Assembly: GCA_001179505.1 (NCBI GenBank)
Contig: CDMY01000628.1
Coordinates: forward strand, 1-38,333
Length of the DNA: 38,333 bases
From: Vitrella brassicaformis
Taxonomy: Eukaryota > Sar > Vitrellaceae
Direction: 5' to 3'
The notes beneath the pieces were generated by a model. It ran no database searches. It was not told where the DNA came from and worked only from the letters and a program-made list of their open reading frames with translations. The translations under genes and the position numbers were made by a program. Of this stretch, positions 21,901 to 32,543 are shown piece after piece; positions within the stretch are counted from its first letter, which is position 1, and each line of letters opens with the position of its first letter.

Positions 21901-23873
21901 CAGCAGCTCGGCGGCCACCGAACGGGCGTCGCGACGCAACAACTCTGCAGAAAGCACACAGAGACAGCTTTATAGTACACTTAGCGCTTTCTCCGTTTGC
22001 ACTCACCGTTTGTCTGCATGGGCGCCGCTCCCTGCTTCTTCGCGTCAGCCACCTTGGCCACCACGTGCTGCTCAATCTGCCGGATGTCCACCTGGTCGGT
22101 CATGAAGTCAATGGCCTTGTCAAGCGCCTCCAGTAGCCCACGCAATGTGTCGGACTGCGGCGAGAATGCCCGCGTGGTGAGGTCGACGGCGAGTGACGAC
22201 CTGGGCCTGACGACGAAGTGTGCGGTGCTTGTGTTCCAGAAGAAGCTGCCGCCCTGCTGGCTGCTAGGTGTCTGACGGGTCTTGACGAGCGACACCAGGT
22301 GGCTGGCATAAGTGTTGAGCCGGGACAGCACCAGCTCCTCGTCTAATGACGCGGGAAACACCACTGAACCCCCACAAACACAGCCAGCAACACAGACACA
22401 CACATCCAGGGCCAGCCATGGAGGGCGTCCATGTGTGAACTTTTCAGGCTTTTTGGCATACATGATTCGTCCACTTCCACGGCCGCTTTCGACGGTCGCC
22501 GCCCAGCGCCCCCGCCCCCTCCCTCGGCCAATGCGGGCGGCACCAAACCTTCCGGCACATGAGGGAGGATATCTCTGACATGTGTGATGTCTATCTGGGC
22601 ATCCGTGTATCCCGCATCAGCAGCCAGACGATTGCGGGCCTCCAGCGCCTCCAGGAAGGCCGTGACGCAGCCAGCGACGCTCCTCTGCCGGACGGGAATG
22701 TTCCGCTCCTCGCCTGAGGGCAGCCTGGCCTTGAAGCCGCCGTAGGAGCCGCATTGTGACAACCATGACACGTGCAGGCCGACCTTGTTCTTGCCGAAGT
22801 TGATGCCTCGTACAGCGGGGATGGGGTCGAACGGGGGGGCAGAGAGTGCCTTGTCGACGGGAGGGAAGTCCGCGGGGTCGACGCCCTTGTCTCGCTTGGA
22901 CGTGACGGCCTCACGGTGCCTGAGGGCCTCGCGGAACGCCTCAGACACCCCGCGCTCGGTGTGCTCAGCAGGGGTGAAGAGGGTGATACCATCCTTGCCG
23001 TTGTTGAATGAGAACCGCCTGCATCCGAGAGAAAGAGAGAGAGAGAGAGACAGAGGGGCAGACAGACAAGCCCCATCCACCAGTGTCTGTGCCAGCAGCA
23101 TGGATATCTATGATAGATGGGTGGATGGCTCACCGCCGCTGAGGACACCATGCGATATACACTCCCCCGTCGCTGAGACTCATTGACGCTCTCTTGGCAT
23201 CGATCAGACGCTGCGCCAACTGCGTCTCATCGATGGCACTCAAAGAGGCGCTCACACGGCCATTGGCCGATGCAGCGGCAGCAGCAGCATCGCAGTCGTC
23301 TGTGAATGGCGGTGTGTGGTGCCCCTCGAGGTATGTCTGCGCCATCCCCATCCCGCCCAGCCGCTGGGCCATGGTGAGACCCTCTTCCTGATCCTCATCA
23401 TCCATGTCATCTGCAGCAAAAGGATTCGTTCACACATACGTACACACGGATAGATGGCTGGCTGGCTGGTAACAGCAGCCCCCTCAGTGCACTCGCGTCA
23501 CCTTGGTGCATGGCCCTATCTACGGCTACATCCTGACATACATCCTGACAGCAACAACGGACGCACGCAGAGAGAATTCGGATTCCACCACACCCACACT
23601 CGTGCATCTATTCTGGCATCACTCCCTCACCATTGCATCGAGCCTCTCGCCATTGTTGAGTCCACGTGAGTCGCCTTGCGCCGCCTCGCTGTGGTCTGGC
23701 AGGGGAATCGCCGCCGCAGCAGCAGCGGCAGCGGCATGCGACCCTGAACCGTAGCCATTCGTACCTCAATTTGTTAAATCATACAAGCGTGTGGGAACAA
23801 CACAACAGAAATGAGCAGTCGCCGGGGAACATCGCATATATATTGAATCAAGCTTACTCTCGGGGTGCTGCAT
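18989..23873 (-). CDS. nuclear protein with nine tandem AP2-like modules
   Basis: About eleven exons join in phase, to roughly 1,300 residues. A module of 50-65 residues recurs nine times: a G-(I/V)-x-W-like strand pair followed by a helix ending ALxxAxxxRN. Examples are GVYIAWCP...AFREALRHRE, GIVWTP...ALRRAVQTRN, GITWRPG...AINARNELA and RIYWTRQNRRYSI...ALRECVEIVN. This strand-strand-strand-helix plan and the terminal (Y/H)RN fit the AP2/ApiAP2 DNA-binding fold, but divergently. Linkers are acidic, Gln-rich (QQLQQQQQHQ) or basic, with likely nuclear signals RRKRRAS and PPAKKRRAK. Two psi-K-x-E sites, FIKKEEP and VVVKIEQE at the very C-terminus, could take SUMO. The start ATG at 23873 and the two small exons near 23740 and 23540 are inferred from phase alone. 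Likely a chromatin or transcription factor; other folds are possible. Confidence 0.72.
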
Positions 23874-24260
23874 AATCAAGCGATTTCTGCGATTCAAGTC
23901 AAGACGTCATGCGCGTCGTGCCGCTCGCCGCGGTCCGGTCAGGGCATGGCTGCAAATACGGGTTTGACACTCCATCTGTGACGTTCCTGGTGCCACTGTG
24001 CCTGCTCACCTCGGGACCATCGGAGCGCAGAACACGCAGTGCGTCGAGTTTCTTCGTACCCTTCCTCTATTCGACGGCTGCACACTCATCATTACCTTCT
24101 GACACAGCTGTGCCTAGGGCACACGTGAAACCGTCGCGAGATGGAGCTCGCACTTGAAGACGCTCTCTTTGGGACGTCCACGTCTCTTTGGTGACCCGTT
24201 AGCTTGTGTTTGTGACCCCGTTGGCTTGTGTGCAGCCAGTCGCAGTGACTGTCCAGTCAG
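23874..24260. promoter_or_regulatory. divergent upstream region of the AP2-like gene and the desaturase gene
   Basis: The two genes point away from each other across 387 bases. If the small first exon of the AP2-like gene is wrong, the region is longer. There is a near-duplicate pair, GTGACCCGTTAGCTTGTGT and GTGACCCCGTTGGCTTGTGT (24192-24231), just before the desaturase ATG; it may be a promoter or 5' UTR duplication. Confidence 0.45.
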
Positions 24261-25295
24261 ATGAAGTCTGAGGAGGTCTGCACGGCGCCTTCGCCCACAG
24301 ATGGTCCCACGGAGTTCTACTGGTCCAACGAGCACGAGCCGCACGCCAGACGACGGAGAGAAATCGTCGCCAGGCATCCTGAGGTTCTCGGCCTCTACGG
24401 ACCCGACAGTCGCGAGGCGGTATTCGCGTCGGCATGCATCCTCATCCAGTTCGCCGTCGGGGCGGTCATCGGCTTCTATGCTCAGCAACTCAGCTGGGGA
24501 GCGGTGTTGGTGCTGACCTACTGCGTGAGCGGGACGATCAACCACTCTCTCTTCCTGGCGATGCACGAGTGCGCCCATTCGTCGTTCTTCACGTCCAAGT
24601 GGCAGAATGAGTGGTTCGCTGTTCTGGTCAACCTGCCGACGGGCATCCCCGCGGCCATCACCTTCAAGCGGTACCACATGGAGCACCACGCGCACCAGGG
24701 CGTCGACGGCGTCGACATGGACATCCCCACCCACGCAGAGGGGTGGTTCTTCCGCACACCGGCGCGCAAGCTGCTGTGGGTCGTCCTCATGCCCTTCATG
24801 TACGCCTTCCGGCCGCTGCTCATGAAGCCCAAGCCGATGTCCTTGATGGAGGCCATGAACTGGCTCTGTGTGGCCGCCAGCGATGTCGCCGTCCTCTACT
24901 GGCTCGGCCCCAAGACGCTCTTCTACTTTGTGGGCGGGACCTTTCTGGGGACGGGGCTTCACCCGCTGTCGGGTCACTTCATTGCGGAGCATTTCGTCTT
25001 CATTGAGGGGCAGGAGACCTACTCCTACTACGGCCCGCTCAACTGGCTGACCTACAACGTGGGCTATCACAATGAGCACCACGACTTCCCCCGCATCCCC
25101 GGCAGCCGACTGCCCGCCCTCAAGAAGATGGCCCCCGATTACTACGACAACCTGCCGGCCTACAGCAGCTGGTCACAGGTGCTCTGGGACTTTGTCTTCG
25201 AGTACGACGTCAACTGCTTCAGCCGCATCAAGCGACGGCGGCAGGTGCCCAACGCACAGGCGGGCATTAGCGACGAGGGCAAGAAGGGCAATTGA
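24261..25295 (+). CDS. DEGS1: sphingolipid delta-4 desaturase (dihydroceramide desaturase)
   Basis: A single uninterrupted exon codes 344 residues, close to the usual family size (about 320-360). It inserts the C4-C5 trans double bond into dihydroceramide at the ER membrane, using oxygen and cytochrome b5. All three histidine boxes are intact: HECAH (102-106), HMEHH (139-143) and HNEHH (270-274), which hold the di-iron centre. The N-terminus has the family's FYWSNEHEPHARRRREI block, and GHFIAEHFVF and YYGPLNWLTYNVGYHNEHHD are diagnostic of this desaturase rather than fatty-acyl types. Hydrophobic spans fall at about 55-75, 80-100, 115-133, 171-185 and 205-230. The C-terminus KRRR...KKGN is basic. 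It is the only complete gene here with no intron, which could mean retroposition or transfer. Function and start are well supported. Confidence 0.95.
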   Translation: MKSEEVCTAPSPTDGPTEFYWSNEHEPHARRRREIVARHPEVLGLYGPDSREAVFASACILIQFAVGAVIGFYAQQLSWGAVLVLTYCVSGTINHSLFLAMHECAHSSFFTSKWQNEWFAVLVNLPTGIPAAITFKRYHMEHHAHQGVDGVDMDIPTHAEGWFFRTPARKLLWVVLMPFMYAFRPLLMKPKPMSLMEAMNWLCVAASDVAVLYWLGPKTLFYFVGGTFLGTGLHPLSGHFIAEHFVFIEGQETYSYYGPLNWLTYNVGYHNEHHDFPRIPGSRLPALKKMAPDYYDNLPAYSSWSQVLWDFVFEYDVNCFSRIKRRRQVPNAQAGISDEGKKGN

Positions 25296-26158
25296 TGGAC
25301 TGAATATGGATGTGGGTGGGTGGGTGGGTGGGTATGGATGGATGGATGGATGGCTGCATGAGGGGCCAAGGAATACGATCCGCTGTGTTAATACGTACGT
25401 GTGGATGCCTACCTGCACGTGTGGTGGGTGCCGTGGCGAAGGTTCCTTGTTTGTGTATCGCTAGCGCTAGTTTTTCATTGGTTGTTTACGCGAGCGGGTG
25501 ATTTGCTGAGTGAGTGGTGCCGGCCCCATTTGGCTGAGTATCCTCTACTAGGCAATCACTTCTGGCTGCCTCGCCTGCGTCTGCTGCCAGAGTGGCTGAG
25601 TATTTTGCCCGGGTGTGCACCTGTATACGTACGAGTGGGTACGTGTGTGGGTGAGACAGGGCGGAGTGAAGTCATGTCACAATCATGACACAGTTGCACG
25701 TCTTTTGTGTGTCAGAGAGAGCGGGATGCTGGGCTGACCTCTTGTGCTCACTTGTACAGCCTGACTGACTGACGGGCGGGAGGAGTGGAGTGGAGCAGAG
25801 GAGCCTGCGTCTGTGTGTGTGTGGCAAGTCAAGCTAGATAGGCAAAGAAAGGCACGGGTAGGGATGGGTTGGGAGACCTTGCCGCCGGTCATTTCTTCAT
25901 GGCTGGAGGGAAGGTGACTGCCACTACTCGACTCGGGGACCGCCCAATGGCCTCCACTCAAAAATGATCCATCCAACCGTGCACACGGCAAAAGTCTCTT
26001 CTCGTCCCCACATACACACGAACACACACATCAATATAACCGACACGCACACGAGCGCTACACACAGAGACATCCGCTCACCCACACATGTGACTGACAT
26101 GCCGATCATGTTGACATCTCCCCTCCATTTCCGTGCCATCCGCCCGCCTCCTCTGGAC
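25296..26158. other. convergent intergenic region, 863 bases, no gene seen
   Basis: It holds the 3' region of the desaturase gene and, to the right, that of the START gene. GTGG-type tetranucleotide repeats (25312-25333) are followed by GGAT repeats (to about 25352). A 10-bp palindrome CTAGCGCTAG lies at 25461-25470. CA-rich sequence near 26010-26065 resembles an intron, so a missed 3' exon or UTR intron of the START gene is possible. Confidence 0.5.
25312..25352 (+). repeat. GGGT then GGAT microsatellites (possible G-quadruplex) in the desaturase 3' UTR
   Basis: Six GGG runs separated by single T start 17 bases after the desaturase stop codon, on its sense strand, and pass into GGAT repeats. 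Such a run could fold as an RNA quadruplex in the 3' UTR. Confidence 0.65.
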
Positions 26159-27560
26159 TCACGCACCAGAAGCTGTCTTTGCCTCGATGAGCTTCTGTTT
26201 GATGGTGTCTAGCAGGGCCACGTGGCGTGTCTTGAGAGGCTGCTGCATCCACTCAGGCACACTCGACCGGACGTCGACCTGCACACAAACAACATGACGA
26301 TCATCGTGAGACACAGACAGAAGGAGGACCTGTGCAACCTGTGGGTGTCGGGTGTGGTGTCCTCTCACCTGCTCTACGTAGGCGATTTGCAGAGTGCCGT
26401 CATCGAGCTTGCGACACTCAAAGCCCACCAACTAAAGCAACAAACACCAAACCCGTACAGATGAGATGACTGTGTCTCCCTGTCTGTGTCAATGTCGCCT
26501 ACCAGTATTTCGCCCCTGAAGTGCGTCTCCGATTCATACGGCAGCTCGAGACCCGTTATCGACTGCACCTGGTGATCCCCCGAACCACCCACCTGCAACC
26601 CAATAAGCACACAGACACACAAAAATAAGGATGAGTGATTTTCTCGACGGTCTTTACTCACTCGACGAGAGTAGTGTCTGAGGCATCCGTAGTCCCTGCC
26701 AGGAATGCCGATGAAGGGCGAGTAATCCGCTATGTAAGACACGTCCATTTTGGTGTCGTCACCCGTCGGCACAGGCACGTCAGACACCTTACACACTGCA
26801 AACCCACCCAGCCAGCCACCCCACCCCAACCAGCCGATGGACGTCCGTGCATTCCCAGATGCACGCACCGCCCCGTACCTTTCTCCACAAGTGGGTCGTA
26901 CACTTTGAGGTTGTTGCTGTCCCACAGGTATGCCATAACGTCGTCCACCTCTAGCCCGCCGTGGCCCCCCATCTCCTCAGGGCGGATCAGCACACGCCCC
27001 CGGGTCATGAACACCTCACCAGCAGCCGAACGCGACCATGCCTGCACGAAACAAACACCGGCAAGGGCAATGAGCACCACACACTTCACGGGTCGGTCTT
27101 TTACTACCTCTGTCTTTCCGAAGTGTCCGATGGACGTCCATTCCATCGGGGCAAGGCTGTGGTCGGCTGCTGGTGAAGTGTCGTCAAGATCCAGAGAGGC
27201 CCGCGTGCTCTGCGGCGCCAGCGACGTGACGACGGATCCCTTCAACTTGGGAGGCGACAGATCGCTAACGCACCGGAGCAGCCTCTCTGACGCACTCACG
27301 CCCTGATGAGATACAAAGGAGCAGTATACGTCTTCAGGGGCGCCCTCTGTTGTATCTTATGCGTTCCTTTGTGCATGCCTTTTGTAGGAGCCCTTCGACA
27401 ACATGCCTGCAGACAGCCACATGGATGGATGGGTGGATTGGTTCTGTGCGTTGCGTGGTGTGGTGTGTGTAGGTATCTGGGACAACTACCGCTCTGTGTT
27501 GAGCGCTACTTTGTGGATATCTCTGTTGGGGGTGGCGACCGTCCGCTGCTGGGTCGCCAT
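26159..27560 (-). CDS. START-domain lipid-transfer protein
   Basis: Six or seven exons carry the blocks of the START (StAR-related lipid transfer) fold in order: EVFMTRGRVLI, DDVMAYLWDSNNLKVYDPLVEK, DDTKMDVSYIADY, GIPGRDYGCLRHYSRR (compare SPRDFVVLR in START proteins), QSITGLELPY, FRGEILVGFECRKLDDGTLQIAYVEQVDV, and the C-terminal helix VPEWMQQPLKTRHVALLDTIKQKLIEAK that closes the cavity. START domains bind one lipid, such as sterol, ceramide or phospholipid; which one cannot be told. The stop is at 26159-26161. The 5' end is uncertain: ATG at 27560 gives an in-phase splice to the exon starting at 27303, but an in-frame ATG at 27687 also works and would sit one base from the LMF1 start. The desaturase and LMF1 neighbours also work on lipids or in the ER. 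Confidence 0.78.
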
Positions 27561-27688
27561 TAGGAGCTAATATACAACTAGAAAAACTGCCCTCACGCGT
27601 CTGCAAGCTCAACCTGCGGGCGAGACGCCCCCCCAGCGCATGCACGCCAGGCGACCCCACCTTCGCCTTTCTCCTTGCAAGTCTCATT
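27561..27688. promoter_or_regulatory. compact divergent promoter between START and LMF1 genes
   Basis: The preferred starts leave only 128 bases for two opposite promoters. An AT-rich block (GCTAATATACAACTAGAAAAA) lies beside the START side. If the START gene begins at 27687 instead, no intergenic space remains. Confidence 0.4.
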
Positions 27689-30600
27689 ATGGCGGCCGCG
27701 GCGGCAGCTGAGCCTTTAAGTCACGTGTCTGAGTTCGATGAGTCGATGCAGTGGATGGACACCATCTGGCGGAGAAGCGGCAAGCGGCTGCACTTCTACG
27801 AACCCGCACTGCGGTCCTCCTTCTGGCTCACAAGGATTGTAAGCTCACGCATTCATTCAGTGCAGGCAGACCCACCACAGTCAAATGGGGACGCCTGTGC
27901 GTGCAGATATTCCTCCGTGCTCTCGGCTTCATATACCTCGTCGCCTTTATGGTTGCAGCCTTTCAAAACGTGGGGCTGATCGGTCGCCGCGGCCTCACGC
28001 CCTTTCACTACCAAGTCGACCGCCTATATCAACAATGGGAGGGCGAGAACGCATCCTTCTGGGAGCGATACTCACAGCTGCCCAGCCTGTTTGTGTTCTT
28101 GCCGGCATCCGACTTCTGGCTGCAAGCCATGGCGTGGCTGGGGATCGTCTTGAGTGTCCTGGTGCTGGTTATGGGTGCCGGTGCAGGGCTGATTCTGCTG
28201 GTGCTGTGGATCCTCTATGCGTCCATCAGACACGTCGGGCAGCTTTGGTATGGCTTTGGATGGGAGTCTCAACTTTTGGAGACGGGCTTCCTCGCAAGTG
28301 AGAATCCGAACATGGCCTTACAAAGGACGGGATATGTGGTGCCTTCCTGTGTAATTTGCATGCAGTATTTCTCACCCCCTTTTGGACATTCAAGGAGCTC
28401 CCAAGCAGCTGGCCCCCACCGATGGTGTGCGTGTGGGGCTACCGCTGGCTCATTTTCCGCATCATGATCGGAGCCGGGCTGATCAAACTCAGGGGAGATG
28501 AGGTGAATTAATCCATGTACGTGATGAGGGAATTGTCCCATACATGGGTGTCCATGTGTGCGTGTGTGTAGTGCTGGCGAGATCTCACTTGCATGGGTGG
28601 GCGACGAGAGCGAGGAAGAAATGGATGGAGAGACACTAGCCGCCGATGTCCGTGTGTGAATGATCTCTCTCTCTCTCTCCCTCTCTCTCTGCATCAGAGT
28701 ATCACTATGAGACCCAGCCCAACCCCAATCCACTGTCGTGGTACTTCCACAATAACTGGCGACCCTTTCATTGGTTTGAGACCCTCGTCAACCACATCAT
28801 TGAATGCGCACTGTCCTGGAACACCCTCATACCGCTCCGGGGCTGCAGGCTTATTGCAGGCGGCTCACAGGTCAGCGAGGCAACTGGGGAAGAAAGAAGA
28901 CCGGTGATGTCTCAGTGCTTTGCATGGGTGTGTACGTGCAGGTAATTTTTCAAGTGGTTCTCATCTTGTCAGGGAACCTGTCCTTCTTGAACTGGCTGTA
29001 GGACCAAAGACAGATATACATACTTACTTTCTTACTCCCCTTTCCTCGCTTGTAGGACGATCCTCCCATCGATCTTCTGCTTCGATGACGCCGTCTTCGC
29101 GTCAGTGACACGCAAATACACACATGCATACAGGGCGCGTGATCAATCGAGTCTCCCTTTGCAGGTGCATCTTCCCCCCCTGGTACCGCAACCGCGTCAA
29201 GCGCCTCATCGGGAGCAAGGAGGAGACAGAACCGCTCACGTACGACATCGCATATCTTCCGATGTACGACCGCATCTTTCGCTTCATCTGCAAAGCCATA
29301 CACACCCGAGTTGCCTCACCAGCACGCCCAGGACCCATGGAGCCGTCAGCACCCTCCCCTGTCCAGCCACCGCCGGACATTGAGCAGTCGGGAAGTGAAG
29401 ACACCCACCCCCTGCTTGTCGATGACGACCGTGAGGGCGTCCGAAGGCAGGTGGCCCCCGGGCAGCAGGGGGCATACGTCCAGGGAGAAGGCAGGGCGGC
29501 CGAGTACCAAACAGGGGAGGAAGGCGGCATGAGGGAATGCCTCCGTCGGTCCAGCGCTTCTCAGCTGGCTCGTCTGGAGGCGAAGGAGCGGAGGATCAGA
29601 GCCAAGGGTGCGGAGGAGTCGGAGAGCGACCCGCAGGATGAGATGTTGCGTGGGCGGGGTCGGCTGAGTTGGGCCGGGGTGTGGCTGAGTCGTGTGTGGC
29701 TGGTGCTGGTGCAGCTGGCCCTTCTGTACATGATTGTGCGGCTTTCCATTCCGGTTGTCAAGAATCTCATTTCTCTTCACCAGGTAGGTACTTGAGACAA
29801 CCAGAAAAGCCATGGATGATGGGCCAGACCACGCCGTTGCCGTGCGTACGTACCTGTTTGTCCGGTCCGCAGGCTATGAACACGAGTTTTGACAGCTTTG
29901 AGCTGCTCAACACATACGGTACGGTAGATGGATGTCTGACAGACATGCAATCATATTATTATGCATGGAATGGAGAAGGGCTCTCTCTTGTTGTTTGCTG
30001 CTCAGGCGCATTTGGGAGCGTGACCAAGGTCAGAAAGGAGGTCATCATCATGGGCACAAACGACGAACATCCCGTAAGCAGACCCTCCCTCCCCCGCCTG
30101 GCCCAACCAACGCAACGCGTGTTGCCACGTGTGCAGACGGCATCGAGCAACTGGCAAGAGTATGAGTTTATCTGCAAACCAGGCAGGGTGGACAGGCGGC
30201 CCTGCACCATCTCCCCCTACCACTACAGGCTCGACTGGCTCATGGTACCCACAGGCACACAATCTCACCCCATTGTGGCAAGAATGATGTGTCTCCGTCT
30301 TATGTAGTGGTTTGCGGGTTTTGGTGCCAAGGAGGGCGGGTGGCTGCCCCACGTAGCATACAAGCTGCTGCGAGGCGATCAGAATGCTCTCTACCTCATG
30401 GCCCACAATCCTTTCAGAGATGCACCCCCCAGACACATACGAGCGGCACACTTCGTGTACAGGTTCACCAACAGGGCAGAAGTGGGATTCTTCGGGCCGC
30501 TATTCGGCCAGGGTGAGTCCATCAGATAGGTGACAACGATGAATTGCAAGCGCTTCGTGCGCTTTGGCATGCCATGGATGTCTCGCTCTGTCTCTCTGCG

Positions 30601-30733
30601 TGCGGTGCATGCAGGTCCGTGGTGGAAGAGGGAGTTTGAGGCGGAGTATCCGTTGCTTGGCGGGGAGTCCATCGTATCACTCGACAGCCCAGCCTTGAAG
30701 GAATACGCACGCAAGCACAAATGGGACACATGA
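27689..30733 (+). CDS. LMF1: lipase maturation factor (LMF1 family), ER membrane protein
   Basis: About thirteen exons join in phase to roughly 700 residues. The family blocks are plain: SSFWLTRI-IFLRALGFIYLV at the start, ALAWLG-like AMAWLGIVLSVLVLV, GWESQLLETGFLAIFL, YRWLIFRIMIGAGLIKLRGD, CWRDLTCMEYHYETQPNPNP, LSWYFHNNW, VLILSGNLSFLNWL, AMNTSFDSFELLNTYGAFGSV, WQEYEFICKPG, RRPCTISPYHYRLDWLMWFA and LMAHNPFRDAPPRHIRA. LMF1 is a multi-span ER protein needed for folding and dimerisation of lipases in animals, probably a general oxidative-folding helper. A hydrophilic insert of about 130 residues (about 29320-29650), rich in Pro, Glu and Arg, separates the membrane half from the C-terminal domain and is not usual for the family. 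The first intron is placed at 27838-27906 because that joins I to IFLRALGF. Confidence 0.92.
28660..28692. repeat. CT-rich simple repeat in an LMF1 intron
   Basis: A nearly pure CT run precedes the 3' splice site at about 28698. It forms a classical pyrimidine tract, in contrast to the TG-rich tracts of most other introns here. Confidence 0.6.
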
Positions 30734-31052
30734 CATGAGGCAAGAGAGAGACCGACCCGACAGCTAAGTTCGTGATTCAGCATGGGAGTCAGCACACGAG
30801 CCGCCCCATCATCTAGATATCTAGCGGTCCTGATGCGATGCCATGGATGATGACGGTGAGTGGCCAAGTCGAGTTCATTCCACAGACAACCAACATACAT
30901 ACATGGATGCGTGAAAAGCTACGACATCAGCGCGCCACGTGGCCAGCTCTCCTGCTGCTCTCCATGTCACTGAAAATGCAGACACATACACACACATATC
31001 ATATATATACGTCACATACATTGGATATGCACCAAGAGACACATCTTGGCCC
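30734..31052. other. convergent 3' regions of LMF1 and the unidentified Pro-rich gene
   Basis: The stretch of 319 bases lies between stop codons of opposite genes. It has short CA and TA repeats near 30980-31012 and a near-palindromic ATCTAGATATCTAG at 30811-30825. No gene is seen. Confidence 0.5.
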
Positions 31053-32543
31053 TTACGTGACGAAATGCAGGATTGCGAGAAAGAACAGGGGGTCGATGCC
31101 CGTCAGCACATAGCTCAGGTGTTGGTCATAAGTGAGCGTCAGAGACAGTGTAGAGCCATCGAAATACGCCTCTGCGAGGTCCGACTCGCTGAATGACCCC
31201 ACCTGCCTCCAGCTGTGCCGCGCACTGGCCAACGAAGTGGCCCACTCATGAACGCGCAGACAGGCACCTGCATGAAGCGGACATGTAGAGAGTTGGGGTG
31301 TGGATGTACGAAGTGGTTCCGCCCATTTAGTACTTACTTGCATCGTATTCGTGAAGGACGTAGAAGAGGGGCCGCTTGGAGACCGGCACATCGGTGCCGT
31401 TGCGATACATAGCAGTCATCACCCACACACCTTGAGACAACAGACACAAGGGACACATCGCCCTCCCTCCCTCCCGCCCTCCTGTCTACGAGTCTTCTTC
31501 GCTTGCTCACCCTGACACGCAGCGGCATACGCCGCATTGACGTCCTCCCATGTGCACCTCTCATAGGCCGCCAGCCCCCGGCCCCCCACAATGCTCGCCA
31601 GGCCTCTCACCAACATGCGATCTTCCCTCGATGCATCGGCGGGAGGCGCTCTGATGAGAGGTGGCAGCGACTCAGGAGGTGTTTGTCGTTCCGAGGGCCT
31701 TGGCCAGCTATACCACCCACTGCTCCTTCCACCCCGCGTCTCAACCCTCGACTGTTCTCCAAAGTCACCTTCGTCGCGACGAGGCTGTTGGATTCCCTTT
31801 CTCGCTCGACGGTCTTCCGGTGAGCCGTTGTGGTCACTGCCTGGGTCAAGAGGGGGAGGGGCGGGTGGAGGGGGGAGCAGGGGAACGGGGGGCGAGGGAC
31901 GCTGCAGCTGCGTCAGGACATGCCGCAAGATGCAGCCCTCCCCTCCTTCCGCGCAGGATGGCTGCTCGCTCGTGGTGGTCTGAGGTCCTCGCACACGCTC
32001 CAAGGGCCCTGTCGACAGGGGCTGCCATATGGCTGACGGCAGCTCGCTGTGTCTCAAAGAAACCTCATAACGAGGCTCAACCGCCGAAACAAGCCGCCGC
32101 AGCTGTTGTAATACTTATCCAGTCTCCCCCACGCCGCCATCTGGATGCTTCAGATTCTGCGCTTGCTCAGCAGCTGCTGCAGAGGTTGCCTCCGGGGTGG
32201 CCCCCGTGAGTCTGCCGTCGACGGCAGTGACAAGCGTGGCTGCCTCACTCCGTGACACGGGCTGCTTGTGGGAAGCATCGGTGTGAGGCCAAGCAGGCGA
32301 AGCATCCACCTGCTGCGGGAAGGTGGGGGTCGGTTGTCTCGGTGCAGAGGGAATAGGATACCGAAGCACGTGCTGCAGAGGCACACAGAACAGGACAAGA
32401 GGCTCTTCACGCCTCAGACTTGAACTGCAGTGACACTCACTTACCTTTTGCTTCGCAAGAAGGACGATTCGTTCGAGGGCGTCATTGTTCTGTTGCAGCC
32501 GACCCTGAAGCGACCGGAGGCTCGTCTTGACGCTTGGGTCCAT
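31053..32543 (-). CDS. unidentified Pro-rich protein with in-frame stop or 30-nt intron
   Basis: The model starts at ATG 32543 with MDPSVKTSLRSLQGRLQQNN, a likely short helix (exon 32543-32445), continues at 32372, and ends in TAA at 31053-31055. The middle is Pro/Ser/Arg-rich and disordered. The C-terminal third looks folded: LVRGLASIVGGRGLAAYERC, WEDVNAAYAAACQGVWVMTA, KRPLFYVLHEYDAS, ACLRVHEWATSLASARHSW and LAEAYFDGSTLSLTLTYDQH. I do not recognise a family. The exons at 31515-31436 are joined by a phase-matched intron. Between 32132 and 32103 the frame is broken only by one TAA; a GT...AG segment of exactly 30 nt spans it. The gene may also be two genes, or carry a nonsense change. Confidence 0.55.

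Noticed and set aside
24114-25082. - strand frame of 322 codons opposite the desaturase
   Set aside because: It is a GC-rich shadow of the desaturase, which has all three histidine boxes.
25461-25470. Palindrome CTAGCGCTAG as an operator
   Set aside because: It is short, single, and 170 bases past a stop codon; nothing supports a role.
27689-30733. First reading of this gene as ATG9, an autophagy scramblase
   Set aside because: The blocks GWESQLLETGFL, YHYETQPNPNP and RRPCTISPYHYRLDW are those of lipase maturation factor, not ATG9.
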